Origin: Beta vulgaris subsp. vulgaris
Lineage: Eukaryota > Streptophyta > Magnoliopsida > Caryophyllales > Amaranthaceae
Reading direction: 5' to 3'
NCBI RefSeq assembly: GCF_026745355.1
Contig: NC_079206.1
Coordinates: 21,445,399 to 21,509,398, forward strand
DNA length: 64,000 nucleotides
Shown: piece by piece, positions 25,723 through 37,869 of the stretch
How the letters are laid out: every line of letters begins with the position of its first letter
Position numbering within the stretch: position 1 is the stretch's first letter
Translations under genes and position numbers: made by a program
Notes under the pieces: model-generated
What the model saw: only the letters and a program-made list of their open reading frames with translations
What the model was told of the DNA's origin: nothing
Databases searched by the model: none

Positions 25723-25733
25723 CCTATTTATAG
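25723..25733 (-). promoter_or_regulatory. TATA box of copy B
   Basis: On minus the sequence CTATAAATAGG lies about 225 bp upstream of the ATG at 25499, followed by a CT-rich leader (CTCTCTCTAAAAC). This mirrors the arrangement of copy A and suggests that the accessory genes carry their own promoters. Confidence 0.5.
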
Positions 25734-25799
25734 AAAAATTTACGGCTTGGATTAGGCGACTCTTCGTCTTCGCGTCTTTGATCATGCCACGTGGTATGA

Positions 25800-26560
25800 G
25801 GTACGAAACCAACTAGGGAGTAGTTACTCCAAAATCTCTAACACCATTCGCGCGGAAACGAAGGTGACGATTGATATTCTTGCTAAATTTCCAAACGGTT
25901 TTACCCATGAAGGTTTATCACTTATTAAGTAGGACATACTTATACCAGGCATAGCTTGAGGGCTAGTTGTATGGGGGCTGACTAAATTACATACCGGTCC
26001 TGAGAAACCGCTAAAGACCGTCATGGTCAGTACATTTGCGATAGGATCGTTGACTATGTCATACCGGTTTTATCAGGATACCTTAAAGGTACTCCTAACC
26101 TAGGCCATTCTCGTATGGGCCTGGGTCTGATCCAATGGTTATCTAATATGCCTATGGGCCTAAATTAAGATAAGTATGGAGAAATGATAGAATTATATCC
26201 AACCAATAGGAGCAGAGTCCTATCATAACAAGGACACTGACGGTTCCTATAAATACCCCATGATTTGAGTCATAAGGTACGTTCACATAAATTATTATAC
26301 TCCACTTGAGATATATCGGCTATTACCCTTTACTAACTTAGGCATTGGAGGGGTGTTCCTCGGATCAACCCCAAGGTTAGTTTACGTGTTCTGTCTTGCA
26401 GGCAATCAAACCGGCTTATACACTCAAAGGATACCAGTTCACTCCAACATACTTATTCCGTACCGGAACATATGTCATAACTCGTATACGGTCTTTCTAA
26501 ACATAATAGGCATACTTAGTCGAGCATGATAATCATAGTCTTGACTTATGAATCGTGTTA
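25800..26560 (+). mobile_element. Tat-type gypsy LTR (plus orientation), probable 3' LTR
   Basis: It lies just upstream of copy B on the other strand. It contains a promoter-like TATAAATACCCC at 26248 followed by a leader with TCGGCTATTACCC, GGGGTGTTCCTCGGATCAACC and GTCTTGCAGGCAATC, typical of Tat-lineage LTR 3' halves. Its orientation is opposite to copy B, which is the normal relation of a 3' LTR to the antisense gene. Exact TG..CA borders and a target duplication were not resolved. Confidence 0.45.
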
Positions 26561-27260
26561 TTATTCTTAACATCTTTATTTTAAACATAAGAATTGCCTT
26601 GAAGTGATAATAATAATAAGTAATATTAACTTACAATAATCCACATTTAATGACTTATAAATATGGTTCTCGAATTCTGATTATTTCATTTTCTATACCT
26701 TGACTTAAGCGCATATATAATAAGTTATCACCATTTAATAAAACTTACAATATTATTACAACTTATAGTGACTCACCTAATAATATTATCAACTTAATTA
26801 CATAAACCAAAGATAAACTAAAGTCATTATAATCCTTTATTATGTTACAAAGGTCCTGTTCTCTTCCGCATAAAACAATTGAACTAGACTAAATTGAAAT
26901 GAATAGTGATATGTGAGAGTAAAAGTATTGTCAAGAGTTGAACTGAATTGAATTGAACTAATCTGAACAGAATTGAAAATAAGTTGGGAAAAACATGCTC
27001 TTAATCATTTACATATACCAAGTCAGTATTAAAAGGGGTTTATGTAAGAGGTACATGACCCCCCCAAAACAAAAAAAAACCTTTCACATGTGCACATTTA
27101 TGGCCCAATGGGTTTTGCTGTTTCTGTCAAAGGCCCAGTGTCAACCAATCAGGAACCAAAACGCAAACGCAATAGATTCCCAGACTTCACATCATCTACA
27201 GCTCACCAACTTACGAACCCTCAGTAGTCAGCACATTTGAAAATTCTCCAAAACATTCCA
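26561..27260. other. intergenic DNA upstream of the 27343 gene
   Basis: AT-rich DNA. A stretch of AATTGAACT/GAACTGAATTG words lies at about 26878-26975, and another such block occurs near 35970-36070. Nothing coding. The proximal part should include the promoter of the next gene. Confidence 0.45.
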
Positions 27261-27262
27261 CT

Positions 27263-27269
27263 CTATAAA
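27263..27269 (+). promoter_or_regulatory. TATA-like box of the 27343 gene
   Basis: CTATAAAG lies about 80 bp before the ATG. A CTCCCGCCATT word at about 27284-27294 overlaps the expected start region and resembles an E2F site core (CCCGCC). A (AG)n tract of about 26 bp directly precedes the ATG. The sites are seen; their use is inferred. Confidence 0.45.
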
Positions 27270-27342
27270 GCCCGTTATCCCTGCTCCCGCCATTCATTTC
27301 ACACTTCCCTCGCAGAAGAGAGAGAGAGAGAGAGAGAGAGAG

Positions 27343-30300
27343 ATGAGAAAGAGGGGACGAGCAGCGACTAAGAAGACATCGGCGGCCGATTTTCTAGTAT
27401 CGCCACCAGAAAGAGGAGCGGCGAACCCTCGCAAGAAGTCCATCGAATCATCGCCGACGAAATCTTTCGATTTCACGCTCAATTCTCCGATGACAAACGC
27501 AGGAAATCGCCGAAAATCGCCGTCGAATACTTCGCCGCTACGTAAACCGGAAGTGTCATCTTCAATATCGGAGCTGAAAGAAACGGTGTCGTCTAATCTT
27601 GACTCCATCAAGCGTCAGGTTGAGCGCTCTCACTCTGACATCCTCAAGGAAGTCGAATCCTCTAATTCTCGCCTTCACAAGCGCTACAAGGTCACCTCTC
27701 TCTCTTTCTTGTCTTTGAACTTTCCTTTACTGATTTTATTTTTTTAAAAAATGGACGTTGTTGTCATTGAAACACTTGAATTGTGCAATCCGTGTTAAGA
27801 GTTAGGTTATATCGTGTCTGAATATTTCTAGGTTTTCGCTGATATCTTGCTGAGTATGAATGCTTAGATTTGTTGATTGCAATAAAAGGCTGAAATCGTG
27901 CGATTAGGTTAATTTAGGAGAATTTCTTTATGCATTTATTGTTACGAGTAACTGAAATTTGAGTTACAGGCGTAATTATTAGTAGTATTAAGAGAGGCGT
28001 AATTGTGATTTCGGTTTTCGAGTTATCACATGCTGATTTCTAAGAAATGCCAGAATTATGTGATTCGTTTCAGTGAGCGACTAGGATAATGATATGAGAG
28101 TTTGTCTGCAATTGTTGTTTCGAGTAATTAAAATTCGAGTTACAGGCATAGTTGCTTGATTGAGTTTTTTACTTGACGAATTAATGGATTCTAATCTGGA
28201 TTACATATTTGGTTCGAGATGATTAGATTATAAATTGCGAATGAAAAATGAAAAATATGTGCTTCTTTCCTCAGAGATGAGAATTTTTAGATATTCGCTG
28301 TGAACTCTGGTACACGTCGAGAATTAGTTTGCGCCGACAGTAGTAAGCTAATGTAGTTACCTAGCGGGCTTGTTTTGTTTACTTTAAGTTCAGATATGGT
28401 TGAATAAGTTCAGATAAGTTCTGTTCAGCAAAAATAAGGTATGACACAGTCACAAAATAAGGTTTAATGAGTTCAGATAAGGTGTAGTAAGGACTATAAG
28501 GTCTGATAATTTCATATAAGCAAAAATAAGTTGAAGACTAGAAGAGGCCAGCGTAGGTTACACAACTAGGTATAGTGTCTGTATTGAATTTGGTCTTTTG
28601 CTATTGTGAGTTTCTCATAAACTTCACGGAATCATGTAATATTGATTTTACATATGACTACCAACCTTTCAAACATATTGTTAAATAGTCTAGCACTTTC
28701 AAACATATTGTTAAATAGTCTAGCATCATAGTATGAGCATCTTTCAGTATGCTAAACAGCTCAAATGCACTGAAATTGTTTTCTTGAGATGTTTATTGTA
28801 TTGGCCACTTTGTAACTAAATCCCAATCTGTATGTTGAATGAATCACTTCAACAAGTTCCTGTACTGAATTAATTCATCTGTTGCAGTGGAGACTTTTTT
28901 GTTTTCTTTACAAATACACTTTAGTGTATGTAGTGAGTTCAGCATCATGATTGTTTGTGTGTGCAGGCTGCACCTTGTGACTCCTTTATGTCATTACTCT
29001 CGACTCAAATGTGGTTTTGCAGTTTCATTTTCTCTTGTGGTTCAATTGCTGATTCAATAACCTTTCAAAAACAGTAGCTGATGAGATGTTTTGGCAATTT
29101 TGATCGTGGGTTGAGATAGAGGTGTTAATTAATTTTATAAAGACATTAACAAAGACTTTGAATCTCTTTGCCTCAAAATCCAAATTTCAGCTTAAATCTG
29201 TGCCGCCAAATGGAGTATTGTCTGCTTTAAGTTTGGAATGGACGTTGCCGTCTAGATAGACTCACAGACTAAATATACTCTTTGCTGTATGGAGAAATAC
29301 AACTACTGAGACTTTGATTATGTAAACAGATTCAGACTCAAGCATGCCAGCAACTAATGGATGAGATAGACAAGGAATTTAAGAAGATGTCTGAAAGGAT
29401 AGCTGAAAGCTCTGAAGCAATGAAGGTTTTCATTATTGTTTTCTTCAGCGCACAGTTGCCACTTGCATGTTCTAAGATCAATGTTTGTTAGATTGAAGTT
29501 AATTTTTAAGGTTTCACCATCAGGTTTCCTATGCTGAGTTCATAGTGGACGCACAAACCAGTGCTTCTCGTGGTATGTTACTGAACTCTGATACACTTGA
29601 GCTAAAACTTGTGAACTTTTTGATTGTTTCCCAATTGTGTTTGTCTGCTGATGCGTGTTCCCTGTGTTCCATCAACCACATAGAAGAGAAACTTAAAGCA
29701 GATTCTTTTTTGGTTTTTCATTCTTGGTGTTTGGGGATATCGCAATTCTCAATGCTCAAGTCTCTGATTTGGCCACTGTTTGGTTGTAGCAAACTACTTG
29801 TGTCTTAAAGAGACTCTTTTTTAGTGCAATTATTTACAGCAAAAGACATATTATTAGGTCTCCAATTATTTTCCCTCTTTGGCCGGCCTAATTATGCCTG
29901 GAAAAAGTGGCAATTTGATTTGGGTATTTAACTATATTATAGGTGCGACTGTTTGCTGTACTACATTAGTATAAGGTTTGAAGTTCTACATGAAGTTTAC
30001 TTGTTCAATTATAGTCCAATTTTGTTTGAGTTTCCTATTATTGTTACTCTATGTGAGGTGTTTGTGCAACTAAGGTCACTCGTAATGACAATGTAAAGTG
30101 CAAGTGATGCTGGCTTTATATAGGGCAGATGTGAAGGTGTATTGTTAGTTCAAAGACTATGATACTCAAATTTGAGCTGGTTATAGAAGTTACTTCTGTA
30201 TTGTGGCAGAATCTATTTTCTCCTAAATTGAATCTAAGTGAACTGAACATACAGTGGCATTCTTTTTACTTTCCGACCAAATTAGAGCCTTATTTTTTAC

Positions 30301-30626
30301 GCTCTTTTCCCTACTTGAGGTGCTTTATACAGGAATTGGTATCTAAATTTCAATAAGCTTAGTTTAGCAAATTAAACATCAATATGATGCATGAAACCTA
30401 GACTGTGGTGTACATTATGAGTGAGAAAATAACTTTTCAGTGTGGAAGTTGTGCGATTAGAACACAGTACCTTAAGTTATAACTTCTTATGTGAGCTGAT
30501 AAGTTTGCATCCATCCTTTTTCTATATGCAGTGTGTAAGACATCCATCCCAGAGAAAGCAGAGTCTTTTGAGAAAGCTATCGATGCTCTTCGGAACCGCT
30601 ATGGGATCTTTTGTACACCGACTTAA
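27343..30626 (+). CDS. unrecognised coiled-coil protein, 195 residues, four exons
   Basis: Spliced model: exons 27343-27690, 29330-29425, 29524-29572 and 30532-30626. All introns are GT-AG and the phases (0, 0, 1) close exactly on a 195-residue frame. The N-terminus (MRKRGRAATKK) is basic and Ser/Pro-rich with repeated SP and RKSP sites, which suggests nuclear location and phosphorylation. From about residue 75 it is helical and charged (SISELKETVSSNLDSIKRQV, then DEIDKEFKKMSERIAESSEAMK), consistent with a coiled coil. Exon 3 gives VSYAEFIVDAQTSASR, and exon 4 the end KAESFEKAIDALRNRYGIF. I cannot name the family. The CCCGCC promoter word would fit cell-cycle expression, but this is speculation. 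No stop or frameshift is seen, unlike the transposon genes around it. The first donor (GTCACC) is weak. Confidence 0.7.
28666..28725. repeat. perfect 30-bp tandem duplication in intron 1
   Basis: Two identical adjacent 30-bp copies beginning CTTTCAAACATATTG, inside the first intron of the 27343 gene. There is also a diffuse TTCAGATAAG/AATAAGGT cluster at about 28385-28520 in the same intron. Confidence 0.9.
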
Positions 30627-31184
30627 GTTGCTGTATCCTGTTTCCTGGTAAGTGAAAATTGCTGTTACATAAGTTTCTCACTGTGTATGGGTATATGATT
30701 AGTTAGCAATTGCATGACTAAATGAGGCTTCGATCATATTGATGATTCTGTTTTCTCTGTGCTATATACTCATCCTGGTAGTGAATCAATTTGCTAAAAT
30801 TTTGAAAACTTGGTTCCATAAAAATTGTTAATGCTTTTCCCTTAAACACATTGTTGTTCACAACCAAATTTAGGTTGTTTCCCTTGCACACTCCAACACG
30901 AGTCTGCTCTTCATTCAATTGTATCACGCCTTTTTGAAATTGGCATTTTCGGTGGAATTTCAGGGACAAATCGCTGCAGTCCAGATAATATGTTGTCAGA
31001 AAGATCGAGTTAAAGACACTTACTTGTAGATGCCCCCTTTTAGCGTTCATCCAAAGGATAAAACATTGTACATAGTGGAGTTTCCAGTCTAGCAAACAAA
31101 TAGGTAAAAGAAGTAGTAGCATACTAGGTTGAGAAGGAATCAGGTTCATTTGGAAGGGTTGAACATTAACACAAATCAAGTCTT
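30627..31184. other. 3' flank of the 27343 gene
   Basis: No convincing coding region. A minus-strand frame of 153 codons (31179-30718) has no recognisable motif and lies in DNA of ordinary intergenic composition. It was not called. Confidence 0.45.
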
Positions 31185-31204
31185 CTTTTTTCAGAGTGCT
31201 GTAT

Positions 31205-31415
31205 TTTTTTTTTTTTTTTTTTTTGATTAGGAAATTAAGTTAGCCCAAGAGCTAACCCCTACAAGGCTACTAGCCTGTAGGAAACACCAACACATTGGCT
31301 GGTAAGGCATGCATAGCATGCTAAGGAAATACCCAACATATGCTGGGGGTAAGGATCGAACCCCTGACCTCAAGGGCCAAGGGGGAGCGCTCTACCACTT
31401 GAGCTAACTCCCATC
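31205..31415 (-). mobile_element. tRNA-derived SINE with 20-bp target duplication
   Basis: Read on minus, the element starts GGATGGGAG and has a pol III A-box-like TAGCTCAAGTGGTAGAGCG, then a B box GGTTCGATCC. A tRNA-unrelated body follows, and it ends in a poly(A) tail (the T-run at about 31205-31224 on plus). It is bounded by a 20-bp direct repeat CTTTTTTCAGAGTGCTGTAT at 31185-31204 and 31416-31435, an exact match. The head resembles a tRNA but is part of the SINE, not a functional tRNA gene. Length and structure are those of plant tRNA-derived SINEs mobilised by LINE machinery. Confidence 0.9.
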
Positions 31416-31435
31416 CTTTTTTCAGAGTGCTGTAT

Positions 31436-32900
31436 GAAAAAAGGTCAGTGCTCATTTAGCTACTTGACATATATTCTGATTCTGGCGTTATTTCTGCATT
31501 TAAGCTTCTTTTCATCAGGTCAATTATGAGTGGCTTAGATTGTCTTTCATGCTGGGAATTTGTCTGAGAATCTTGAAACTTCTTAAGCCATCGATAATGA
31601 GTAATGATTTATGGCTTATTTTTAGTTAGCTCTGTGCTTGGAGAAGTCTTAGTCAGACTCAGACCTTTATTTTGTCTATGAAGTACTCCAGAAGAAAAGG
31701 GTCTGGAACTCTGGATAGCTGAATGGGAAAATATTCACCTTGTCATTAATTAATACTCCAACCTAATATGCTATACAACCAAGTGAACCAACCTATCGGT
31801 TTCCTAATCCCAGCATTACTTAGGAAACTTTGCCTGCTTAGCTACATAGTATTAATGTCAGGCGCCTAAAACTACCGAGTTAAACAATATCGTGCCACTT
31901 TCCTAAACCCATGTACACACTGCTAATCGATACTTCATTCTTCTCAAATCCCTATAACACTTTGACTTTTGCACTATAACACTATTCATAATACTTAACT
32001 TGACCACATCATCTTATAAATGCGTAAAAATCAAATAAATGCTGTTTAATAGTCTCAATGTATGTATAAGGGCTTACATCATTCTACTCAGGCTGGCTTG
32101 GGGACTTTGGGGTATTAGTCAGATTAACGGAAAGCCAAACTTGGTAAAATCAGATTTGGTGGCGCCACTGCACAATTTAAGCCATTATATTCCTCCATTT
32201 GATAACACAGCATAGGGGGCCACCAAATCACAGAATATTTGAAGTGTCTATGTGATAACGAGAGAGATAGAGATGAGTTAAAGAGGGACTTATGTCATGT
32301 ATCAATATTATTAGTGAACCTATTAGCAAAATAAGAAAATGTTGCATTTATCTTCCTTTTTTCAATGGAAGTTGCAATTATCTTGAAACTTTCTAAAATG
32401 TAAGTGTTCCACTTATTTTTACAAAGGAGGAAGTATTAATTTTAATATTTAAGGTTAAATATTTAAGGTCAATTTCACACCATAAGCGATTTTATAAATT
32501 CTGCTCGACTAGAAAGATTGATTCCCAAACTGGACTCAATTTAGTTTGGGCCAAATTGGACTTAAAATTCTCTATGATGTTGTAATTTACTTTTTTTGTC
32601 AAAAAGTAGTTGTCACATAATCACATCGATGAAACTATGGGGTGAGCAAAAACACCAGATACCAACAAGGCAACAATTATTCAGTAACCGCTGAACTATT
32701 TCAAACTCCGCAACTTTCAGTATCTTTATTCTTTCCAAGCCATGCCTTCGACAATAAAGTGCATATCATTGCTCTCAGTCTCCAACACAAAAAAAAAAAA
32801 AAATTAGATTCTTGACATGTTTAAGATTAGATGTCCTTGCTCCATCCTTGACTTGGACAAGACTATCAATAATTCAATACACAACCGCTGCTAGTATTGG
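31436..32900. other. intergenic DNA, no feature recognised
   Basis: No reading frame, RNA gene or terminal repeat could be supported. A poly(A) run of 15 lies near 32790. Confidence 0.5.
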
Positions 32901-33116
32901 GTGCCCTTTAACCAGTTCACTTCTCAACCACTCATCGTCACCTATATGACCTATCCCCTTGATTAATTATGGCCCTACTGGCTACTGCTGTCCATGTTCC
33001 AGCCAACCCTATTGCCCATACTCTCACAATACCCGGTGCCAACTGCCAGTATCCTCTTCAGCGTCCCCAACTCACCCCTATCAATGCAACTTCGGCATCT
33101 CTGCCCCTAAGGTGCA

Positions 33117-33155
33117 CCATCACCCTCACCCTCACCCTCACCCTCGCCCTCACCT
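33117..33155. repeat. (CACCCT)n short array
   Basis: Five to six units of CACCCT inside the linker upstream of a copia RT remnant. The unit differs from the plant telomere repeat CCCTAAA. Confidence 0.85.
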
Positions 33156-33535
33156 TTGAAACAATGTCTGCCAAACCTGAAACAGTTGCTGAAGCTCTCA
33201 CAAACCTGTTCTTGTATAAAGCAATGGATGGAATTCGCACTTTGGAGCACATGGAACTTGTATCCCCTCTTCCTCCCATACCCAGAACGTTGTTGTTTCC
33301 ATGTTTGGGACCAAGTGCAATGCTGATGGCATGGTTGGCTCAACTCGTCACTTAGGTTTTCATCAATGGCCTTTCCCGATCTACAAAGAAACCTTAAAAG
33401 TTTAGTTGAGAACCAGCAACCACCCGTCTCATACTTTCTTTTGCCGTTAGCAAAGATTGGTCTTTGCCATAATTAGATATTTACAATGCCTTCCTCGAAG
33501 ACACTCTTGATGATGAAGTTTACATTAAACACTAA
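33150..33535 (+). pseudogene. Ty1-copia RT-region fragment
   Basis: Plus-strand frames spell pieces of the start of a copia reverse transcriptase domain. KPETVAEALTNLFLYKAMDG and LEHMELVSPLPP correspond to the linker and first RT block. After frameshifts come KCNADGMVGSTRH, GFHQWPF and NAFLEDTLDDEVYIKH. Stops interrupt every frame. It is an old, short fragment with no LTR or other pol part nearby. Confidence 0.6.
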
Positions 33536-33973
33536 ATGACTAAATATAGCCCGTCATTTTCCAAAAACAAACCGTATACCACATAAAAGTGATTTGGTTA
33601 ACATAAATTTTCTTTTAATATTCAATCGACCAGGATTTTCTGTTAAAACTAATTTATGAAATTAAGGCGTTGGGAAAATAAGTCAAAGAAAGAATAAGAA
33701 CCTAAGAAAGTGAACACATAATATTCAGACACACACTTGGTCATGAAATTTTCTTTAACACCTAGTATAATAGTTTATATGTTTAAGGATGTGTTTTCAT
33801 CCCTTTAAAAAATATATTAATTTTAAGAAGGTATATTATCTTGATTGTAGTTCCTTTGATTAATAGCATTATTTAATTGTAGTTTCCTACTTCGTTGAGC
33901 ATGTTAAAATTTAATCCTTTGCTTTTATAATACTAAGCACACGATTCTTGTTAAATCAAATAAAAATCTTATG

Positions 33974-33975
<2 letters not shown>
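33536..33975. other. intergenic DNA
   Basis: AT-rich, nothing recognised. Confidence 0.5.

Positions 33976-34036
<61 letters not shown>
33976..34036. repeat. (TA)n microsatellite
   Basis: About 60 bp of uninterrupted TA. Confidence 0.95.
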
Positions 34037-34037
<1 letters not shown>

Positions 34038-34840
34038 TGAGCTCATATGAGAATGCATACTTACATGAGAAATGAGAATAAATTTTACTCGTTATAACTC
34101 TCATGAATAAATGATGTAACTCCAAAAAAAGAATATTAGAAAAAAAAAATCAAAAACAATTTTTTTCTTTTTTGGGCTTAAAATTTTTTAGGGGGTATGA
34201 CTCTAATGAACAAGTGTTGTAACTCTAATCCAATTGTGTGGTTGACATTCATTCTCATTTCTCATGTAAGGAGCATTCTTATGTGATCTTATCCATATAT
34301 ATATATATTATATAAGTCAACCGGAGCTATGGTGTCCCTCAATGAAATGTCTTTTATTCTTAGTTAAACTAGTCTTCTATGCACGTGATGCGTGCGTCGA
34401 TGGTTTGAGTCTATTGTTAATAAATTTCATCAAAATATAATTATAGAAATGTGATTTATTATTGTTATACAAACTACTGTAATTTATAAAGTTTTTAGAA
34501 ATTGAGATAAACATTTAGATGTAAAGTTTTGTAGTCAAATTAAATTTGTAGTTTTTTTATTGAGTAACCATTTTTCTTATTATGTCAAGTTACTTTGTTA
34601 ATGTTTATTTAGTTTATTGTTGGAATTTTTGACCAATTTCTATATTAGGTAAGGATATAATTGTACAAAATCTAGATATTCAATTAACTAAGAAAAACTA
34701 AAGAAAATCACTTAACATTCTTTTATTGTTCATCAAGTTAATTTTTAAAACCTAAAAGAAAGAATAATTAAAAGAAAATTAAAAAAGGGTAAGCAATCGA
34801 GGTTTAACCTACGAAATTTACCCAATCAAAATTTTACCCA
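34037..34840. other. intergenic DNA
   Basis: AT-rich DNA with no gene. GTGAGCTCATATGAGAATGCATACTTACATGAG (34036-34068) is roughly mirrored by a TTCTCATTTCTCATGTAAGGAGCATTCTTATG stretch near 34252-34283, suggesting a small foldback element of about 250 bp. I could not define its ends. Confidence 0.35.
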
Positions 34841-35196
34841 TGCTTATATATGCTCAAAAAGGCTTGAATTTATGTTTGAAAAAATAAAAATAAAAAAACC
34901 TGATTTTGCTAGTATATATATGTAAAGAAAAAACATTAGAGGATTTTGATTGCAATTATTTAGTTCACTATATTTAATTTTTTTTTCAAAAAAAAAACCC
35001 CAAAATTGGGGAAGGTATGCTTATATAGGTTCAAAAGGGCTAGAATTTATGTTTGGAAAAATAAAAAATACAAATGTGGTTTTGGTAGTCTATATATGTA
35101 AAGAAAAAACAGTAGAGGACTTTAATTGCAATTATTTAGTTCATTAGATTTATTTTTCTTTTTCTAAAAAAAACCCAAAATTGGGGAAGATATAGC
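34841..35196. repeat. 177-bp direct duplication, two copies
   Basis: Copy 1 starts TGCTTATATATGCTC at 34841 and copy 2 starts TGCTTATATAGGTTC at 35018. Both contain GAATTTATGTTTG, TATATATGTAAAGAAAAAAC, TTGCAATTATTTAGTTCA and CCAAAATTGGGGAAG in the same order. They have several substitutions and poly(A/T) length changes. Confidence 0.8.
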
Positions 35197-37865
35197 TGTT
35201 TTTTTTAGTTGAGGATATAATGATATAAGAGGGTGGACACTAGCCTCTTCCAACATAATAGAGATTGATATTGATATATCCTCTTATTCTCCATATTTTC
35301 AATTTTGAACTTTTTGAAAAGAATAATATTTTTAGCCTAAACATGGTTAATTGCATTTTCATTTCAGATTTTCTGACATTCACTCCTCTTGGCTCTTATT
35401 TCCCTGATTTCATTTTCTCATTTTTCTTTATTTACTCTCTCTAACTTATTGTATTTTGATTGTTTCATTTTCTCATTTGTTATACAGACGATTTTTTATA
35501 ACAGTTCACATTAGCTGATTCCAAATGTTTTCGAGAAAATTAAGGCTTGACTATTGTTGCTCAAATTTTCAAAATATCAAACTAAGCTGCAATTCTAAAA
35601 TTGGTAAATCAAACATCTCGGGGAAAAAAAATGATTTGATTGGTAGTCTGGTTTACAATCGCTTTGCAAACACCCCTATCTCTTACTAAGGATATATTTA
35701 GGAACATAAGCTTAAATAGAGTTGAAACTAATAAGATAGCTGAAAGGAAGTAAACTGATAAAGTAGTTGAATTTTGAGCACTTTAAATTGAGATGTTATA
35801 TTTGATGGCAACTCAATTTCAATTATTTTTTGAGATTAAATTTTATTTAAGTTCTTGTTTCAAACGCAATTATTTATTTTAGGTGATTTAAACTTTTAGT
35901 ACCTATTTATTTAAGTGAATTAAATTTATTGTCAAACAGAGATTAAGACCACATTTTTTTGGCTGAGAGAAATTGAATTGGACTGAATTAAAATTAACTG
36001 AAATGAACTCAATTGAGAGAAATTGAATTGTGAAAGAAAATTAAATTAAAGTGAAATTAATTGAACTGAACTACCATAACCTAAGCCTTTGACACGAAAA
36101 TCCTTTGTATCATGATTGGTCTTTCCCCACCGGCAGACTAAACTTGCAGTTTGGCAAGATATGATTAGCCTTTAGTCAAATCTCATAATTCGATATTTTG
36201 CAGATTTTGCTGATATTTACATTAGTTAGGTGTATCTATGTCTTAGTTGTATTGCTTAGTCAAAGATATCAAAGGAGGTTGTTGCTTCATTATTTAGGAC
36301 GGTCTTGCTCTTCATCAATACTATGATTTTATGTTAAGAGTAGTTAGAGCGACATATATTTTTCAATAATATAGCTTTCTTATTTTCGGAGAAATAGTGT
36401 TTCAAAATGGTGGAAAATAATTATCCACTTATCCTAAGGGTAGAATACACTTTTTCCTTAAGGAAGGAATGCCACTATTTCCTTCAGATTTTGTTACATT
36501 TTGTTTCCTTCCATCTATCTTTTCCCTTTCAGATTTATTCTTCCTATCCTCTCTTACACTCCTCCTTGCAAATAACTGAACATAGGAAAACCAATTTACA
36601 ATTATATTTTCCACTGAAAAATAACATTGTCTATTAAAATTGTTTGTCCCATCAAATGGGGTCCAGATGAAAATTATCAATTGACCTAAATTTCATACTT
36701 ATTCCCTAATTTTATAATGAACCCCGGATATTTGGAGCTGTACTAATCCCACAAGATCTGGAACTGGAAGTGGGCACGAAACTTCAATTCGATATGTTGG
36801 ATTTGTTTAAAGATTCTTCCAAACGAGTTGTGCTCAAATAGGCACCACGTAGTTTTCTATGGAAGGGCAGCTGTATAGAATAAGAAATATCTTTGACTTC
36901 CATGTTGCATTTATTACTTATTGATAATTTTCAGCATTATTTTTGTCCTGCATTATTATATGCTGGATTTCTTTTGACAGGTATGTGGTGGAATATTAGT
37001 CAGTCATTTGAGTCACATTGAAATGAAGGATTCCAGCAAGAAAAGTAAAAAGTTTGACTTAGTTAAAGTGTAGCTTGACTTCAAATTCCCGGCTTAATAA
37101 CTAATTGACCATTGGCCAAAGCAAGCAGAGCTTGTAAAACTTGGAAAAAACTTTATCAACGCAATAGATAATTTACTTACCAGATATGAACTTTAATAAT
37201 TAGTAAACTAGTACTCAACAGAATAAATTATTTATAATTGTCTATTTTTAGTGGATAGTCTACCTAATAAATAGATGTATTCTGTGATGGATCCAAAAAT
37301 TTGGGAATGGTTGGTTCCAGTGTATGTTGCTACTACTCATTTCTCATAATTTCAACAAAATTCTGCTTTGCAATTTCTTAAGTTCTGGGATAATTTTATG
37401 GGAGAATTCTGATTTTTGTTGGGACTGATTTTTCCAATACTTACATGGCCTGAAGTCAAGGCTTTCATTCTTTTGGTTGTTGATTCCTACGGCTTTGTGT
37501 CGCTGCCCTGCCTACTAGGGATGCGCATTTCCGGACACCTCATCCGATCCGAGTGCCTGATCCAGCTCTGATATGGGTAGCTCGATGCCTAGAGCTTTCT
37601 AGGCTACATAAAGAGAGTATGCTTTGAAATTCTGGTGATAAAAATGCTTTGTGTGAGTTGTGTCACCAAGTCCTTGCTTATCGTGCCAAGAAATTAGTTT
37701 ATGTTGATGTCAGTCACAAGCTAGGTATTCCCCCTTTGCGACAGCATGCTTGGCCTGGATGATGTCATAATTCTTTTTGGTGAGGGTACTACTGGTTGCG
37801 AGCATAGCAGAAAGGCAAGGCCTTTGTTGAATTTGCGGTGGCCGAGAATTTAGATTATGAGATGT
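35197..37865. other. intergenic DNA with a GAATTGA-rich patch
   Basis: No gene supported. A patch at about 35970-36070 repeats GAAATTGAATTG / AACTGAAATGAACTC words like those near 26878-26975. At 37500-37860 there may be decayed coding DNA leading into the accessory-gene fragment at 37870, but no motif is clear. Confidence 0.4.
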
Positions 37866-37869
37866 CCGC

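Noticed and set aside
30718..31179. Minus-strand frame of 153 codons downstream of the four-exon gene
   Set aside because: No recognisable motif, no splice or promoter context, and ordinary intergenic composition.
31340..31415. tRNA-like sequence with A and B boxes
   Set aside because: It is the head of a SINE bounded by a 20-bp target duplication and followed by a tRNA-unrelated body and poly(A), so it was not called as a tRNA gene.
33117..33155. CACCCT repeats as interstitial telomere DNA
   Set aside because: The unit is not the plant telomere repeat CCCTAAA, and the array lies in a decayed copia linker.
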